The notes beneath the pieces are model-generated. The model made no database searches. It was not told the DNA's origin and saw only the letters and a program-made list of their open reading frames with translations. From Nemophila menziesii (taxonomy: Eukaryota; Streptophyta; Magnoliopsida; Boraginales; Hydrophyllaceae), in NCBI GenBank assembly GCA_029959085.1, contig JARWIR010000002.1, positions 61,062,154 to 61,126,153 of the forward strand: 64,000 nucleotides of DNA, in the 5' to 3' direction. The position numbers and the translations under genes were made by a program. Numbering within the stretch: the first letter of the stretch is position 1; every line of letters starts with the position of its first letter. Below are positions 13,720 to 28,341 of the stretch, one piece after another.

Positions 13720-16700
13720 AATTAAACTAAATGATATTTTTTTCTAGGGCCATAAAATCTCCGATATATTTTACTCGAATATTATGGAATTTCTAAAAAA
13801 TACGAATGTTGTGGTTTAATATTATCAACCTACGTTAGGTATGGAGGGGTCGACACTTTCTCCATCCTCCATGACCCACCTTCATTGTCGTTAAATCGAC
13901 TTTTGTATATCTACTCAGCACTAGCTTCTCCTGCACACAAAACAAACAAATTCTAATATAGTTGACTAAATTAAAACCCAAAAATAAAATCGAGCTGAAT
14001 AAAAAACCGATAAAATTATTCAGTTTGGTATAGGATTTAAAAATATATCGATGGCTCTTTTTTATGTGAAGTTGAACCGAAAAACCGATTTTTTTACATA
14101 TATCCTAAAAGCTATACATTGTATCCCGGACTGCAACACGACTTTTTGTGAACAGACCGAGTTTTGTAAAATGATGTTGTTCTTGTGTTAGATATATATT
14201 ACGAAAATTGTTTAGGTTCTTTTTAGGGAAATTTTTTTAGGTTTTTTTTGGGAAAAATTGTTTAGATTATACATTAAACCAAAATTTGTTTTTCTCATTA
14301 TCCCACACCCGCATGATGTTTATCCCACGAAACCATCAAGAACTATAATGCATAACGACTAGATCGACAATAATACAAAGCCAATTCCTTTATCAAAAGG
14401 AAGATATTCTCAAGAACATCAAGTAAAAGTTTGATTTCGTCAATTAAAACCCTAAAATATATATCTCAAGGGATCTTTACTACTTGCTTATAATCATTGT
14501 TAAACTCTTTCTAAAAATCAAATCTGAACCAAATATGAATCGAATTTTAAAACCAAACAAAAAGATTATTTTGCAAACTGAAACATTCATTATAATTTAA
14601 GAAAGGTATATAACGAATCTAAAATATAAAAAGTATAAGTTAAACTAAGTGACATTTTTTCTAGGCTAATAAATATCTCTGATATATTTTACTCGAATAT
14701 TATGCAAAGGCCAAATAATACAAATATCGTAATTTGTTATTCTTGAACACCGTTAGTCATGTAGGCGTCGAAACTTCATCCATCCTCCATGTCGCACCTT
14801 AATTGTCGTCAAACCTAGTTTTGTATATTTTCTCTTCACTATCTTCTCCATTAGAGTGACTGAATTAAAACTAGAAAAAAACTCAACTGAATAAAAAACT
14901 GATAAAATCGTTCAGTTCAGTATAGGATTTTAAAGAAATCGATAATTCATTTTTTTCTCGTTAAATCAAACCGAAAAATTGAACTTCCGTGTGTAGAACC
15001 AAAAAAGTATACTTTGTATAAAGAATCGAAACACAACTTTTATGAACGGACCGAGGTTTTTAAAATGACATCGTTCTAGTGTCAGATATATTATATAAAT
15101 TATTTCGGTTTTTCAGTGAGATGTTTTAGGTTAAACATTAACAAAATAATTCTATGATCATTCTCCCACACTCGCACGCTGTGTATCACATGGCGCCGTC
15201 AAGACTTATCATCCATAACTACTAGATCCATAACAATAAGAAGTTGGCGCCTTTATTAACCATTATATATTCTCAAGAAAATTAGTTAAAAGAATGATTT
15301 TGTCAATTCAAACCATAAAATATATATCTTTCAAGTTATCGCTACTACTTGCTTATTATCATTTTTAAACTCCTTCCGAAAACCAAATCCAAACTAGATC
15401 ATAATCGAACTCCAAAACCAATTTTTGCACACTGAAATAATTAATTTTTTTACGGTGAAATAAAGAAAGATTTTTTTGACTGAAAGAAAAAAAATTCAGC
15501 GCATAGGAAAGTAAATACCGAACATAAAATATAAAAAAATATAAATTAAACTATATCATATTTTTTCTAGGATCATACAATCTGCGACATATTTTATCCG
15601 GATATTATTCAAATGCCAAAAAAATGTCGTGCTTTGATATTATTGACCAACTTTAGTTGTGGAAGTGTCGACGTCTCCTCCACCCTCCCTGGCCCACCTT
15701 TATTTTTGCTAAACCTACTTTTGTATATTTACTCGTCACTATCTTCTCCCCTACACACAAAACATACCATCCAATACGGTTGACTAAATTCAAAAAAGAA
15801 AACAAAACCTAACATAATCGAAAACCAATAAAATTGTTCAGTTTGTTATAGGATCTTTAAAAATTAATGGTTTTTTTCCATGAAATTGAACGGAAAAGAC
15901 AAACTTCTATATTTAGAACTAAAGAACTATACTTTATATACTGAACCATAACACAACTTTTATGAAGGAGCCCAGTTTTGTAAAATGACGTAGTTCTGGT
16001 GTCTTTAAATATAAACGTTGAAACATAACTTACTCTTCTCATTCACCCGCACCACATCATCCATAACGGCCAGTTCCACAATAATACGAAGCCAAAGCCT
16101 TTATCAAGATGAATATATTCTCAAGAACATCAATTAAAAGTCTGATTTTTTAAATTAAAAACATGAAAAATATATATTTTTCTAGGTATTGTCACTACTT
16201 GCATATTACCATTTTTAAACTCCTTCAAAAAACCAAATCTGAACCAAATTTGAATTGATATCCAAAACCAAAGTAAAATATTATTTTGCACATTGAAACA
16301 TTTAATTATAATTGTTGGAATGTATGTACCGAATCTAAAATATAAAAAATATAAATTAAACGAAATGATATTTTTTTCTAGACTAATAAAATCCTCGATA
16401 ATATTTTGTTTGAATTATAAATGTCATGCTTTGATATTCTCGACCAGTGTTAGTCATGGAGTTGCCGACAACTCTTCCATAATCCCTAACCCATCTTTAT
16501 TATCGTTAAAGTTACTTTTGTATATTTACTCATCACTACCTTTTCCACTACGCAGAAAACACACCCTCTAATACTGTTGACTAATTAAAACAAGATTACA
16601 AAACGAACCGAATCGAGAAGTGATTTTAACGTTTTATTTAGTGAAACCGAAACCGAAAATTTATACTTCGTATACGCCGAAACATGAATTTTTCGAACAA

Positions 16701-17348
16701 ATCGTTAAAAGATAGAGTGGTGTCAATATATTATAGAAATTATTTTGGTTTTTTCTGGTGAAATTTATTTAGGTTAAACATTAAAATATAATTTAGTCTT
16801 CTCAATCTCCCCACCCTGCTTATCCCATGGCCTTCAATAACTTCCATCCACCACCGCTACTTTTTTCTTTTTAGGAGAGAGTCATGTTGAAACGTGTCAA
16901 TGTAAGAATTACAAACTCACCACGTACCCCTCCATTCTCATTTAGACTCTCGCCACGTACACTTAGGAAAATTCTAGCATTTCTAATAGAACTTTGCTCT
17001 GCTATATAACATTCCTCTTCTTCTTTCCTAGTTTCCATCATAACAAAAGCACACTTCAAAAAAACAATGGAGTTTTCAGCAACAATATCTAATGATGAAA
17101 TTCAACAACACAACCAATTTTCAGCACAAAACGCACTTAACAGATATTCTCAAGAAAATTAGGTATAACTTTGATTTTGTCAATTAAAACCTTAAAAATA
17201 TATCTTTCAAAGTATCTTTGCTACTTGTTTATAATCCTTGTTAAATTCCACCTAAAAATTGAATACTAACAAAATTTCAATTCAAACTGAAAGATTATTT
17301 TGTGCACTGAAATTTTAAAATATGATTTTAGGACGGTATATAATGAAT
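13720..17348. repeat. Array of four diverged 0.8-1.0 kb sub-repeats (unit 2)
   Basis: Counterpart of the array in unit 1, with the same four-copy order and the same interruption of the last copy by the TATA/ORF segment. The array therefore existed before the 9.8 kb unit was multiplied. Confidence 0.85.
17067..17162 (+). CDS. 31-codon ORF with promoter-like upstream (unit 2)
   Basis: Counterpart of the ORF at 7229. It begins MEFSATISNDE, with Asp2 to Glu and Asn12 to Ile relative to unit 1. The TATA box is at 17003-17009 (TATATAA). Same length and stop. Function unknown. Confidence 0.35.
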   Translation: MEFSATISNDEIQQHNQFSAQNALNRYSQEN

Positions 17349-17658
17349 CAGGTTGGGTTAAAAGATTTGTATTTCATCTCATCTTTGGTTTAGTTTTGGA
17401 ATTAGATTCAGATTTTGTCCAAACCATATCCGGTTCAAGTTTTATCCTCTTCTAATGGTAGTTTATCTTTTGATCAAGTTTATTCAGTCTAATTAAAAAT
17501 TATTTCTAACGAATTTAAATTATAAAATTTATGATATAATTTAGTATGTTCATTTAATTATAGCAGCCAAATACTACTTAGATTTGATTTTGCTTGTGAA
17601 ATTTAATTTGTTATTTATGGATAATTGTTAATATATACATTATGGATTTTTCACATAG

Positions 17659-17768
17659 GTACCAACATATAATTGTGATTTATGGTATTGTCAATGATAA
17701 GACCTTCACAAACAAGGAATAAGATCGATAATCATGTCATTTCAGTAAAGTACACACTAATTGTTTTG
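17659..17768 (+). pseudogene. Exon-like fragment, donor site lost (unit 2)
   Basis: Counterpart of the block at 7822. One extra base (GATCGATAAT) shifts the frame after the shared TAA. The downstream donor GTAAGA has become GAAAGA here, so normal splicing from this copy is not expected. Confidence 0.4.
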
Positions 17769-18515
17769 GAAAGATTTACTTACTAGTTTAGATTATAAAA
17801 TTTAAAAGGGTTGTGATGTTTGTAGAAAATGTGAGTAAACTAATAATTAAAAGTTCGACGGTTTTATTCCATTTTCTCTATAGTAATTATATGGTTTAGA
17901 GTAATTTTGATAGATGAAATTTTGTTAACCATTGTTGTAAATTTTCAAAAGACTAAGAGACTTGCTATTCTACTTAGTTCTTTTGTTAAATCCAGGTAGT
18001 GTCTAGTATGAGGTTGATCACCCATCCTCGAGCTTTCCCATTCATGGGTTGATCACCTTAATATAATAATATGTTTCGCCTCTTTTCGTGTCATTTTTTT
18101 GTGTTGTTCTTCCAGAAAAAAAATGTTAAGGTCTTAGAGAAAATCATCTTTTGATTGGTACTCTAGATAAGTGATTTAGATTGTATAGGTTATATAGATA
18201 TGCAATCTCTTACTAATTGATAATTAAATTGGTTATTTGTATGAACATTTTGTTGTATATGTATTTTTGTGTTAATCAGTATTATGTAAATAGCTTAGAT
18301 CTACGAAATTAACAAAAAGGAATGAATATTATTGAAGAGTACACTATGAGATAACATACAATATTTGCATAACTATTGATTATTAACCCCAAATTTTCTA
18401 ACAAGTTTTATAATTCAATATTTCAGAGTTCTGGGAAAGACAAGATAAATTTAATCTCAAGAGTTACCAAATAATAATTGATAAATATGCATACATGTAT
18501 TGTAGCGGTCTTAAT

Positions 18516-18964
18516 GGCTGGGAAGTCAAGATAACCTTAAAATGGTCATACAACACGAGTCTTCTAGAACGGACAAACTAAAGCTACAAGACTTTAAAAT
18601 TAAAGTTATGTTATGCACCGATTAGCCAAGAAGATCGTGTATGGAGGAAAACAAAGGATGATTTAATGAAATACAAGACTTGTCAACACAAAATTATTTA
18701 GAAACCATATATAAAAGATTCATCCAAGATGACCTTTACATGGACGGTGAAAAAGAAATTCCTTCAACTACGTATTTTGTGAGGGTTTATGCTTTTGATT
18801 CTGTCGGGGATGAAGCAGCCTATAAACAAACAAACTACTTGTTAAATGTTAAAGCAATTAGTGGACGCCATGCTACTCTTCATATTTGTTCGGTTTGCTA
18901 TTCTGCTTTCTCTCTTATCTCCTTCGGTGTCTTTTATAACATGGAGAAAAGAAAGTCCAATTAG
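18516..18964 (+). pseudogene. NAR2/NRT3 nitrate transporter accessory protein, remnant (unit 2)
   Basis: Same NAR2 remnant as in unit 1, with the same two nonsense codons and the same one-base deletion. The last part (18680-18964) stays open through the C-terminal membrane segment to EKRKSN, because the extra TGA of unit 1 is absent (GTGGACGCC retained). The motifs TTYFVRVYAFDS and ISGRHATLHI are clear. The signal peptide and N-terminal third are missing, so it cannot make a normal partner for NRT2. Confidence 0.85.
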
Positions 18965-19129
18965 CTATCTAGCATTCAAGAAATCATATAAGTTCGCTAT
19001 AATCATAAGTTGTAAGAGTTAAATAGTAATTTTCCATATGTATAATGTTGACACGCCCGACCTTAGTATGTATGTTCGTAACAATAATAAGTTGTAAGAG
19101 TTGAGAAATCATTTTACAAATATATGTAT

Positions 19130-20262
19130 GTACTAGAAATGCCCATGAAGGTACTACAAATCGTTCTATTTTTTATAAAAAATACTTAAATGAAAATCAT
19201 AAAAATATATCAATACATATAATTACCATCTTCTATTTGTATCTATACATTTCTCATACTGTTTGATCTACGATCATCTTCTATGATCTACCTAGAGACA
19301 CTAAAAAATTAATCTAGAAAAGGTAGATAATTTTAACTTCACCTAAATTTAATCCCTCTGAATGAGTTTGTTTAAAAAGATTTCCAAGATAGACAATAAG
19401 GTGTGAGCAATTATATCATTCTTGGCTTAAGCTACCACTGACTATAATGCTAAAATCTCTCACTAAATTTTGTTAAATACTCCATGACATAACTTAAATA
19501 CTAAAATATACCAGGTAAAACATCTTTTAATGTCAGACAACCAACATTTTCAGCATAGAAAAAATTTCATCCAAATCTTATGTGCTCTGACACTTTACAT
19601 GAGATTAATTGTTTTCGAGTTTCATGATCTATCATGGAATTTAAAGAAGAAGGTTATGCAATAATTCAGTATAGATCATGCTAAAGCTTATAATAAGTTT
19701 TCAACATACTTATATGAAGGAGCTCTAGCAATACTTAAATGCAGGAGCCTCGATAAGATACATTCAGATTACGCTCACATCAGATAGAGTCAGTATACTA
19801 AAAAATTCAAACAAATTTCAATCTGAAAGAATTTAATTGAAAAAAATAAATACTACAAGACGATTTAATTTGTGTTTATCCCTTGAGCAGTGAAAATCGA
19901 TTGATGATTGAATAGCTTGGATTACAAATCTTATTACGGTGAAGAAGACTCTTGTTCATAACCTAAGAGTCTCAGATATTTGCTTTGTGAATTTTTTGTG
20001 TATAGAATAGAGAGGGAGAAATAATAGAGTGTTAACTGAATTTTGTGAAATAGAGTTCTATCTAACCTCTAACTCCATCTGATGAGATATATAGTGGGTA
20101 GTTATTTTATCTAATAAAATAAACCCACATCAAAAAAAATATAACTCCCAAATTTTGAGTTTAAACCTTTTAAATTCAAAAACAAAAAATTGTAACTGAA
20201 TATTTTGGCAGACAAAAATTAAATAAATAAATAATATATATTTATATTATTTATTTCTTTCA
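19130..20262 (-). mobile_element. Ty1/copia 3' LTR, unit 2 (outer end not resolved)
   Basis: Counterpart of the LTR in unit 1. PPT at 20263-20276, LTR start TG at 20262-20261, TATA-like box at about 20085-20094 on the minus strand. A block including TTTGCAACTCAG present in unit 1 (about 9535-9565) is deleted here. Confidence 0.55.
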
Positions 20263-21373
20263 TTCTCCCACTCGCCAACATCTTATCCATAGAAGCCACA
20301 TCTCATTATATCATATCTTCCCATATACACACTTGAATTAAAAATATCATCATACTTGGCAAATAGGTCATGCAACCAGCAAGCATATGAGCATACGTTA
20401 ATAATAACTTGTTAGGATACATAGTTTCTCAAAATAGTTTCATCCGTTAAGTATCCTGCAGTATCCTAGACTAACAATATTTTGTATCACATTACAGTAA
20501 CTCTCACCCCTTCTAATTTATATCACAACTTCTATGTGTAAAAGAGTTCTCTGTCATTTTGTTTTTGTGTGTCACTATCTTGTTATAGTCTGTATTGACA
20601 TACATGATCGTTTAACCTACAGCACACACTTTGATACACAATTCTAGTCTTCCCTTTACACTAATATCCTTTTATATTTATTATGTTGCTTTCTCAAACA
20701 TACCCCATTAGACCGAATCATTCATGATCATTGGTAATGTGTTCAAAGTAGCATACACCTAATCAAGATATCAAGATATAGGTAAAAGTAATACGAGCAC
20801 AAATCAAAAGCATCACACAGTACAGAAATATGGATCAGTTTTTCACTTTCTTTTGGTCGAAGCACAAGTGGTATGACACACGTGTTATGGTATTATTCAT
20901 ATATCTCAAATTGTATGTTGCAATTTTATAAATACCATAAAAATATATAATTAGACAAACTTCGTTGCCTAAGATGAATTCTTCGATCGATCAAGCCTCC
21001 TATGAAATCAATCAAGCAACTCAAACCTGGCTGTTATAGACTAAGTAGACAGTGGGATTCTACTTCGATCATAATATAAGCTTAACATGGTTTATCCATG
21101 TTTAAGATCTCATCTTAACACTTAGTTAAGGCAACTATCTTAACTCAAGTTATCTTAAGGGTTCTTCATTACTATGAGTTAGTCTCATCTTAGTGCATTT
21201 CTTATGCCAAAGTCGATTGCCCGTGTGACAGGGCCAATCTCAGTCTATAGGACATACATACTTACAAAATCACACACAATATAACACATATCAAACATGA
21301 TATTATTAAAATGAACAGTTAAAAAACATACTAATGGAAATATATACATGAATGCACAGAAACTAGCAATAAT

Positions 21374-22613
21374 TCATACATTATATATCTTGCTGAATCC
21401 TATAGATCTAACATGATCCATGAATACATCTCTTGGGATGACCTTTATGAATGGATCGACAAGAATATTGCGTGTGGGTATATGTTGCAAAGTAACATCC
21501 TTTTGTGTAATTATATCTCTAGCGAAGTTATACTTTATATCAGTGTGTTTGGTCTTGTTGTGATATTTTGGATCTTTCACATAAGCCATTGCATCTTGTC
21601 TATCACAGTATATTTTAATTGGACTCCCACTATAATCAGAGAATCCTAAATTTTCGAACAACCTTTTTAACCAAACAGCTTCCTGAACCGCAGCTGATCA
21701 TGCTAAAAATTCAGCTTCCATTGTAGACAAAGTTAAACAGGTTTGTTTCTTGCTACTCCATGAAATTGCGCAATTATTCAGAAATAATACATAACCTGAA
21801 GTGGATTTACGCCCATCTATATCAGCAGCCCAATCGGCATCTGTATATCCTTCTAGGCGTAATCTATCTCCTCGAAAGAATAAGGATCTTTAGTGTCTTT
21901 TAGATATCTCAATATCCTTTTCAAAGCTTTCCAGTGCTCTTGTCCAGGGTTCGATTGAAAACGACTAACTAAACCTAAATCATAACATATATCTGGTCTC
22001 GTACACATCATAACATACATAAGACTACCAATGGCACTAGAATATGATGCTGTTAACATTTTAAGTTTCTCTTCTATGGTACTAGGACACATGTCGAGAG
22101 TTAAGTTTATTCATACCAAAGCGCTCAAGTACATTCATGATGTAAGGTTCTTGAGATAAAGATAATAGTCTTCTAGACCTATCTCTGTGAATCTTAACAC
22201 CAAGAATATAATTTGCTTCTCTCATACCTTTCATATCGAATTGAGAAGCTAGCCACTCCTTATTAGCTTGAATAAACTCTTTATCATTCTCATCTAATAG
22301 GATGTCATCCACATATAGAGATAAAATTATGAAATTTTTCTTGAAACATTTTATATAAACACAGTGGTATTCACTTATCATCTCAAATCCATTTGACGAG
22401 ATGACTTCATGAAATCTCAAATTCCATTGTCTCGAGGATTGCTTAAGACCATAGATTTATTTCAAAAATCTACATACATTATTCTCTTGATCTTTTGCAA
22501 CGAAACCCGAGGGTTGTTCTATGAAAATTACCTCTTCTAAATCTCCATTTAGAAATGCAGTTTTAACATCCATTTAACACAACTCTAGACTGAGATACGC
22601 CACAATAGCTAAA
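21374..22613 (-). pseudogene. Ty1/copia polyprotein remnant: reverse transcriptase and RNase H (unit 2)
   Basis: Same region as in unit 1, cut at the same point. Here the active-site block is open (LSLYVDDILLDENDKEF, within 22082-22420), with the catalytic Tyr-Val-Asp-Asp intact. Two further open pieces cover the CTRPDICYDLG block (21853-22092) and the RNase H C terminus ending MDHVRSIGFSKIYNV (21374-21661). Frameshifts separate them, and a TAA (ATTTAACAC) replaces the codon before QMDVKTAF. Confidence 0.88.
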
Positions 22614-23527
22614 AAGAGACATGGAGTTCTTTACCTTGGATGGATTATTCTTCATTTCCTACCTAGACTTATCGAGATAGGTCGTATATTCTCCCCACCA
22701 AGCGTATCGATTCAAAAAGGGCCGACTCTTATGTTAGGAAATTACATAAATGATCATAAGACCTATCAATTCTTCGATACATTACATGATATTCGAGATC
22801 AGGTTTTGCATCAACAGTTCACAAAAAGATATTCGTCATGTCCGGAAAGGTAAGATCGATCGTAACAATTCAAGGGGCTATTGATGAGCCACAATGAAGT
22901 GCCAATTGGCATTGGTCAAGTTAAGGATACAACCTAAGGTTGCTTGCAGGATAAGGCTACAATCAGGGAGAAATATTAGTTGAATAATATTTTACATGAT
23001 CAAACCAAGGAGACGAATTTACACATACCCAGTGACCAAATATATCTTCTTCATGCATCTTAATAAGCATGAACCCGATCGGGGCCCACAAATTCCTTAC
23101 GTTCTCAATTTATCTATATATACCCAATACATACCTCTAAAAATGGGTACTCTTGATTCATTACTCTAAATTAATTGTCCATGAATATAATCAAAACTTC
23201 CATAGATCTCTCCCGGTTCATCAGAATATCCAAGGTCATGATATTGATTTGAGCGTAAGAGTGTCATCAGAAACAAAATTTCATGTAGTCCTAACTTAGT
23301 GTCTAGTTTCAGGTACCTTCGGCCACAAGTATAGATAAAACATTGACATATCAAGAAGACACTTCAGGTTAGCATTATTATACTTACGATCCTTCAGAAG
23401 TTTCCCCAACCAACAAAATAAAAAATCATTACAATTAGAGATAAACTAACCATCAACTTGATATGTGAACATGACACAAAATTAAAAATTACAGTAAGAA
23501 ATAAGGACACAACTAGCAAAATATATA

Positions 23528-26500
23528 AATTAAACTAAATGATATTTTTTTCTAGGGTCATAAATTCTCCGATATATTTTCCTCGAATATTATGGAATTG
23601 CTAAAAAATACGAATGTTGTGGTTTAATATTATCAACCTACGTTACGCATGGAGGGGTCGACACTTTCTCCATCCTCCCTGACCCACCTTCATTGTCGTT
23701 AAATCGACTTTTGTATATCTACCCACCACTAGCTTCTCCTGCACACAAAACAAACAAATTCTAAAACAGTTGACTAAATTAAAAATAAAATCGAGCTGAA
23801 TAAAAAACCGATAAAATTATTCAGTTTGGTATAGGATTTAAAAATATATCGATGGCTCTTTTTTATGTGAAGTCGAACCGAAAAACCGATTTTTTTTAAA
23901 TATATCCTAAAAGCTATACATTGTATCCCGGACTGGAACACGACTTTTTGTGAACAGACCGAGTTTTGTAAAATGATGTTGTTCTTGTGTTATATATATA
24001 TTACGAAAATTGTTTAGGTTCTTTTTAGGGAAATTTTTTTAGGTTTTTTTTGGGAAAAATTGTTTAGATTATACATTAAACCAAAATTTATTTTTCTCAT
24101 TATCCCACACCCGCATGATGCTTATCCCACGAAACCATCAAGAACTATAATGCATAACGACTAGATCGACAATAATACAAAGCCAATTCCTTTATCAAAA
24201 GGAAGATATTCTCAAGAACATCAAGTAAAAGTTTGATTTCGTCAATTAAAACCCTAAAATATATATCTCAAGGGATCTTTAGTACTTGCTTATAATCATT
24301 GTTAAACTCTTTCTAAAAATCAAATCTGAACCAAATATAAATCGAATTTTAAAACCAAACAAAAAGATTATTTTGCAAACTGAAACATTCATTATAATTT
24401 AAGTAAGGTATATAACGAATCTAAAATATAAAATATATAAGTTAAACTAAGTGACATTTTTTTCTAGGCTAATAAATATCTCTGATATATTTTACTCGAA
24501 TATTATGCAAAGGCCAAATAATACAAATGTCGTAATTTGTTATTCTTGAACATCGTTAGTCATGTAGGCGTCGAAACTTCATCCATCCTCCATGTCGCAC
24601 CTTAATTGTCGTCAAACCTAGTTTTGTATATTTTCTCTTCACTATCTTCTCCATTAGAGTGACTAAATTAAAACTAGAAAAAAACTCAACTGAATAAAAA
24701 ACTCATAAAATCGTTCAGTTCAGTATAGGATTTTAAAGAAATCGATAATTCATTTTTTTCTCGTTAAATCAAACCGAAAAATCGAACTTCCGTGTGTAGA
24801 ACCAAAAAAGTATACTTTGTATAAAGAATCGAAACACAACTTTTATGAACGAACCGGGGTATTTAAAATGACATCGTTCTAGTGTCAGATATATTATATA
24901 AATTATTTCAGTTTTTCAGTGAGATGTTTTAGGTTAAACATTAACAAAATAATTCTATGATCATTCTCCCACACTCACGCTGTGTATCGCATGGCGCCGT
25001 CAAGACTTATCATCCATAACTACTAGATCCATAACAATAAGAAGTCGGCGCCTTTATCAACCATTATATATTCTCAAGAAAATTAGTTAAAAGAATGATT
25101 TTGTCAATTCAAACCATAAAATATATATCTTTCAAGTTATCGCTACTACTTGCTTATTATCATTTTTAAACTCCTTCCAAAAACCAAATCCAAACTAGAT
25201 CTTAATCGAACTCCAAAACCAATTTTTGCACACTGAAATAATTAATTTTTTTACGGTGAAATAAAGAAAGAATACATGTTCTTTTTTTTTTACTGAAAGA
25301 AAAAAAAATCAGCGCATAGGAAAGTAAATACCGAACATAAAATATAAAAAATATAAATTAAACTATATTATATTTTTTCTAGGATCATACAATCTGCGGC
25401 ATATTTTATCTGGATATTATTCAAATGCCAAAAAAAATGTCGTGCTTTGATATTCTTGACCAACTTTAGTTGTGGAAGTGTCGACGCCTCCTCCACCCTC
25501 CCTGGCCCACCTTTATTTTTGCTAAAGCTACTTTTGTATATTTACTCGTCACTATCGTCTCCACTACACACAAAACATACCATTCAATACGGTTGACTAA
25601 ATTCAAACAAGAAAACAAAACCTAACATAATCGAAAACCAATAAAATTGTTCAGTTTGTTATAGGATCTTTAAAAATTAATGGTTTTTTTCCATGAAATT
25701 GAAAGGAAAAGACAAACTTCTATATTTAGAACTAAAGAACTATACTTTACATACTGAACCATAACACAACTTTTATGAAGGAGCCCAGTTTTGTAAAATG
25801 ACGTCGTTCTGGTGTCTTTAAATATAAACGTTGAAACATAACTTACTCTTCTCATTCACCCGCACCACATCATCCATAACGACCCGTTCCACAATAATAC
25901 GAAGCCAAAGCCTTTATCAAGATGAATATATTCTCAAGAACATCAATTAAAAGTCTGATTTTTTAAATTTAAAAACGTGAAAAATATATATTTTTCTAGG
26001 TATTGTCACTACTTGCATATGACCATTTTTAAACTCCTTCAAAAAACCAAATCTGAACCAAATTTGAATTGATATCCAAAACCAAAGCAAAATATTATTT
26101 TGCACACTGAAACATTTAATTATAATTGTTGGAATGTATGTACCGAATCTAAAATATAAAAAATATAAATTAAACGAAATGATATTTTTTTCTAGACTAA
26201 TAAAATCCTCGATAATATTTTGTTTGAATTATAAATGTCATGCTTTGATATTCTCGACCAGCGTTAGTCATGGAGTTGCCGACAACTCTTCCATAATCCC
26301 TAACCCATCTTTATTATCGTTAAAGTTACTTTTGTATATTTACTCATCACTACCTTTTCCACTACACAGAAAACACACCCTATAATACTGTTGATTAATT
26401 AAAACAAGATTACAAAACGAACCGAATCGAGAAGTGATTTCAAAAAAATCGATGGTACGTTTTATTTAGTGAAACCGAAACCGAAAATTTATACTTCGTA

Positions 26501-27174
26501 TACGCCGAAACATGAATTTTTCGAACAAATCGTTAAGAGATAGAGTAGTGTCAATATATTATAGAAATTATTTTGGTTTTTTCTAGTGAAATTTATTTAG
26601 GTTAAACATTAAAATATAATTTAGTCTTCTCAATCTCCCTACCCTGCTTATCCCATGGCCTTCAATAACTGCCATCCACCACCGCTACTTTTTTCTTTTT
26701 AGGAGAGAGTCATGTTGAAACGTGTCAATGTAAGAATTACAAACTCACCACGTACCCCTCCATTCTCATTTAGCCTCTCGCCACGTACACTTAGGAAAAT
26801 TCTAGCATTTCTAATAGAACTTTGCTCTGCTATATAACATTCTTCTTCTTCTTTCCTAGTTTCCAACATAACAAAAGCACACTTCAAAAAAACAATGGAG
26901 TTTTCAGCAACAATATCTAATGATGAAATTGAACAACACAACCAATTTTCAGCACAAAACGCACTTAACAGATATTCTCAAGAAAATTAGGTATAACTTT
27001 GATTTTGTCAATTAAAACCTTAAAAATATATCTTTCAAAATATCTTTGCTACTTGTTTATAATCCTTGTTAAATTCTACCTAAAAATTGAATACTAACAA
27101 AATTTCAATTCAAACTGAAAGATTATTTTGTGCACTGAAATTTTAAAATATGATTTTAAGAAGGTATATAATGA
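23528..27174. repeat. Array of four diverged 0.8-1.0 kb sub-repeats (unit 3)
   Basis: Counterpart of the arrays in units 1 and 2, with the same landmark order and the same interruption of the fourth sub-repeat. Confidence 0.85.
26895..26990 (+). CDS. 31-codon ORF with promoter-like upstream (unit 3)
   Basis: Third counterpart, same length and stop, beginning MEFSATISNDE; the TATA box is at 26831-26837. Codon 13 reads GAA (Glu) instead of the CAA of unit 2. Function unknown. Confidence 0.35.
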   Translation: MEFSATISNDEIEQHNQFSAQNALNRYSQEN

Positions 27175-27486
27175 ATCAGGTTGGGTTAAAAGATTTGTAT
27201 TTCATCTTATCTTTGGTTTAGTTTTGGAATTAGATTCAGATTTTGTCCAAACCATATCCGGTTCAAGTTTTATCCTTTTCTAATGGTAGTTTATCTTTTG
27301 ATCAAGTTTATTCAGTCTAATTAAAAATTATTTCTAACTAATTTAAATTATAAAATTTATGATATAATTTAGTATGTTCATTTAATTATAGCAGCCAAAT
27401 ACTACTTAGATTTGATTTTGCTTGTGAAATTTAATTTTTTATTTATGGATAATTGTTAATATATACATTATGGATTTTTCACATAG

Positions 27487-27596
27487 GTACCAACATATAA
27501 TTGTGATTTATGGTATTGTCAATGATAAGACCTTCACAAACAAGGAATAAGATCGATAATCATGTCATTTCAGTAAAGTACACACTAATTGTTTTG
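27487..27596 (+). pseudogene. Exon-like fragment (unit 3)
   Basis: Counterpart of the block at 7822. It has the same extra base as unit 2, but the GTAAGATT donor is still present. Confidence 0.4.
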
Positions 27597-28341
27597 GTAA
27601 GATTTACTTACTAGTTTAGATTAAAAAATTTAAAAGGGTTGTGATGTTTTAGAAAATGTGAGTAGACTAATAATTAAAAGTGCGACGGTTTTATTCCATT
27701 TTCTCTATAGTAATTATTAGGTTTAGAGTAATTTTGATAGATGAAATTTTGCTAACCATTGTTGTAAATTTTCAAAAGACTAAGAGACTTGCTATTTTAC
27801 TTAGTTCTTTGTTAAATCCAGGTAGTGTCTAGTATCAGGTTGATCAGCCATCCTCGAGCTTTCCCATTCTTGGGTTGATCACCATAATATAATAATATGT
27901 TTCGCCTCTTTTCGTGTCATTTTTTTGTGTTGTTCTTCCAGGAATAAAATGTTAAGGTCTAAGAGAAAATCATCTTTTGATTGGTACTCTAGATAAGTGA
28001 TTTAGATTGTATAGGTTATATAGATATGCAATCTCTTACTAATTGATAATTAAATTGGTTATTTGTATGAACATTTGGTTGTATATGTATTTTTGTGTTA
28101 ATCAGTATTATGTAAATAGCTTAGATCAACGAAATTAACAAAAATGAATGAATATTATTGAAGAGTACACTATGAAATAACATACAATATTTGCATACCT
28201 ATTGATTATTAACCCCAAATTTTCTAACAAGTTTTTTAATTCAATATTTCAGAGTTCTGGGGAAGACAAGATAAATTTAATCTCAAGAGTTACCAAATAA
28301 TAATTGATAAATATGCATACATGTATTGTAACAGTCTTAAT

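Larger units (their letters stand above)
12808..22615. repeat. 9.8 kb tandem unit, copy 2
   Basis: Second copy, offset 9808 bp from copy 3. Its left edge is the junction copia-CTAAAA|AGAGACATGG, the same chimaeric join as at 22616, so both joins descend from one duplication breakpoint. Same internal order as copy 1: sub-repeats 13720-17348, exon-like fragment 17659-17768, NAR2 remnant 18516-18964, copia LTR ending at 20262, copia coding remnant 21374-22613. Confidence 0.95.

Noticed and set aside
15857..16042. Minus-strand 61-codon ORF in the sub-repeats, repeated at 25670
   Set aside because: Lies in non-coding sub-repeat DNA and is disrupted in unit 1; chance frame.
16293..16571. Plus-strand 92-codon ORF in the fourth sub-repeat, repeated at 26134
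   Set aside because: Not open in unit 1 and not open in the other sub-repeats; chance frame.
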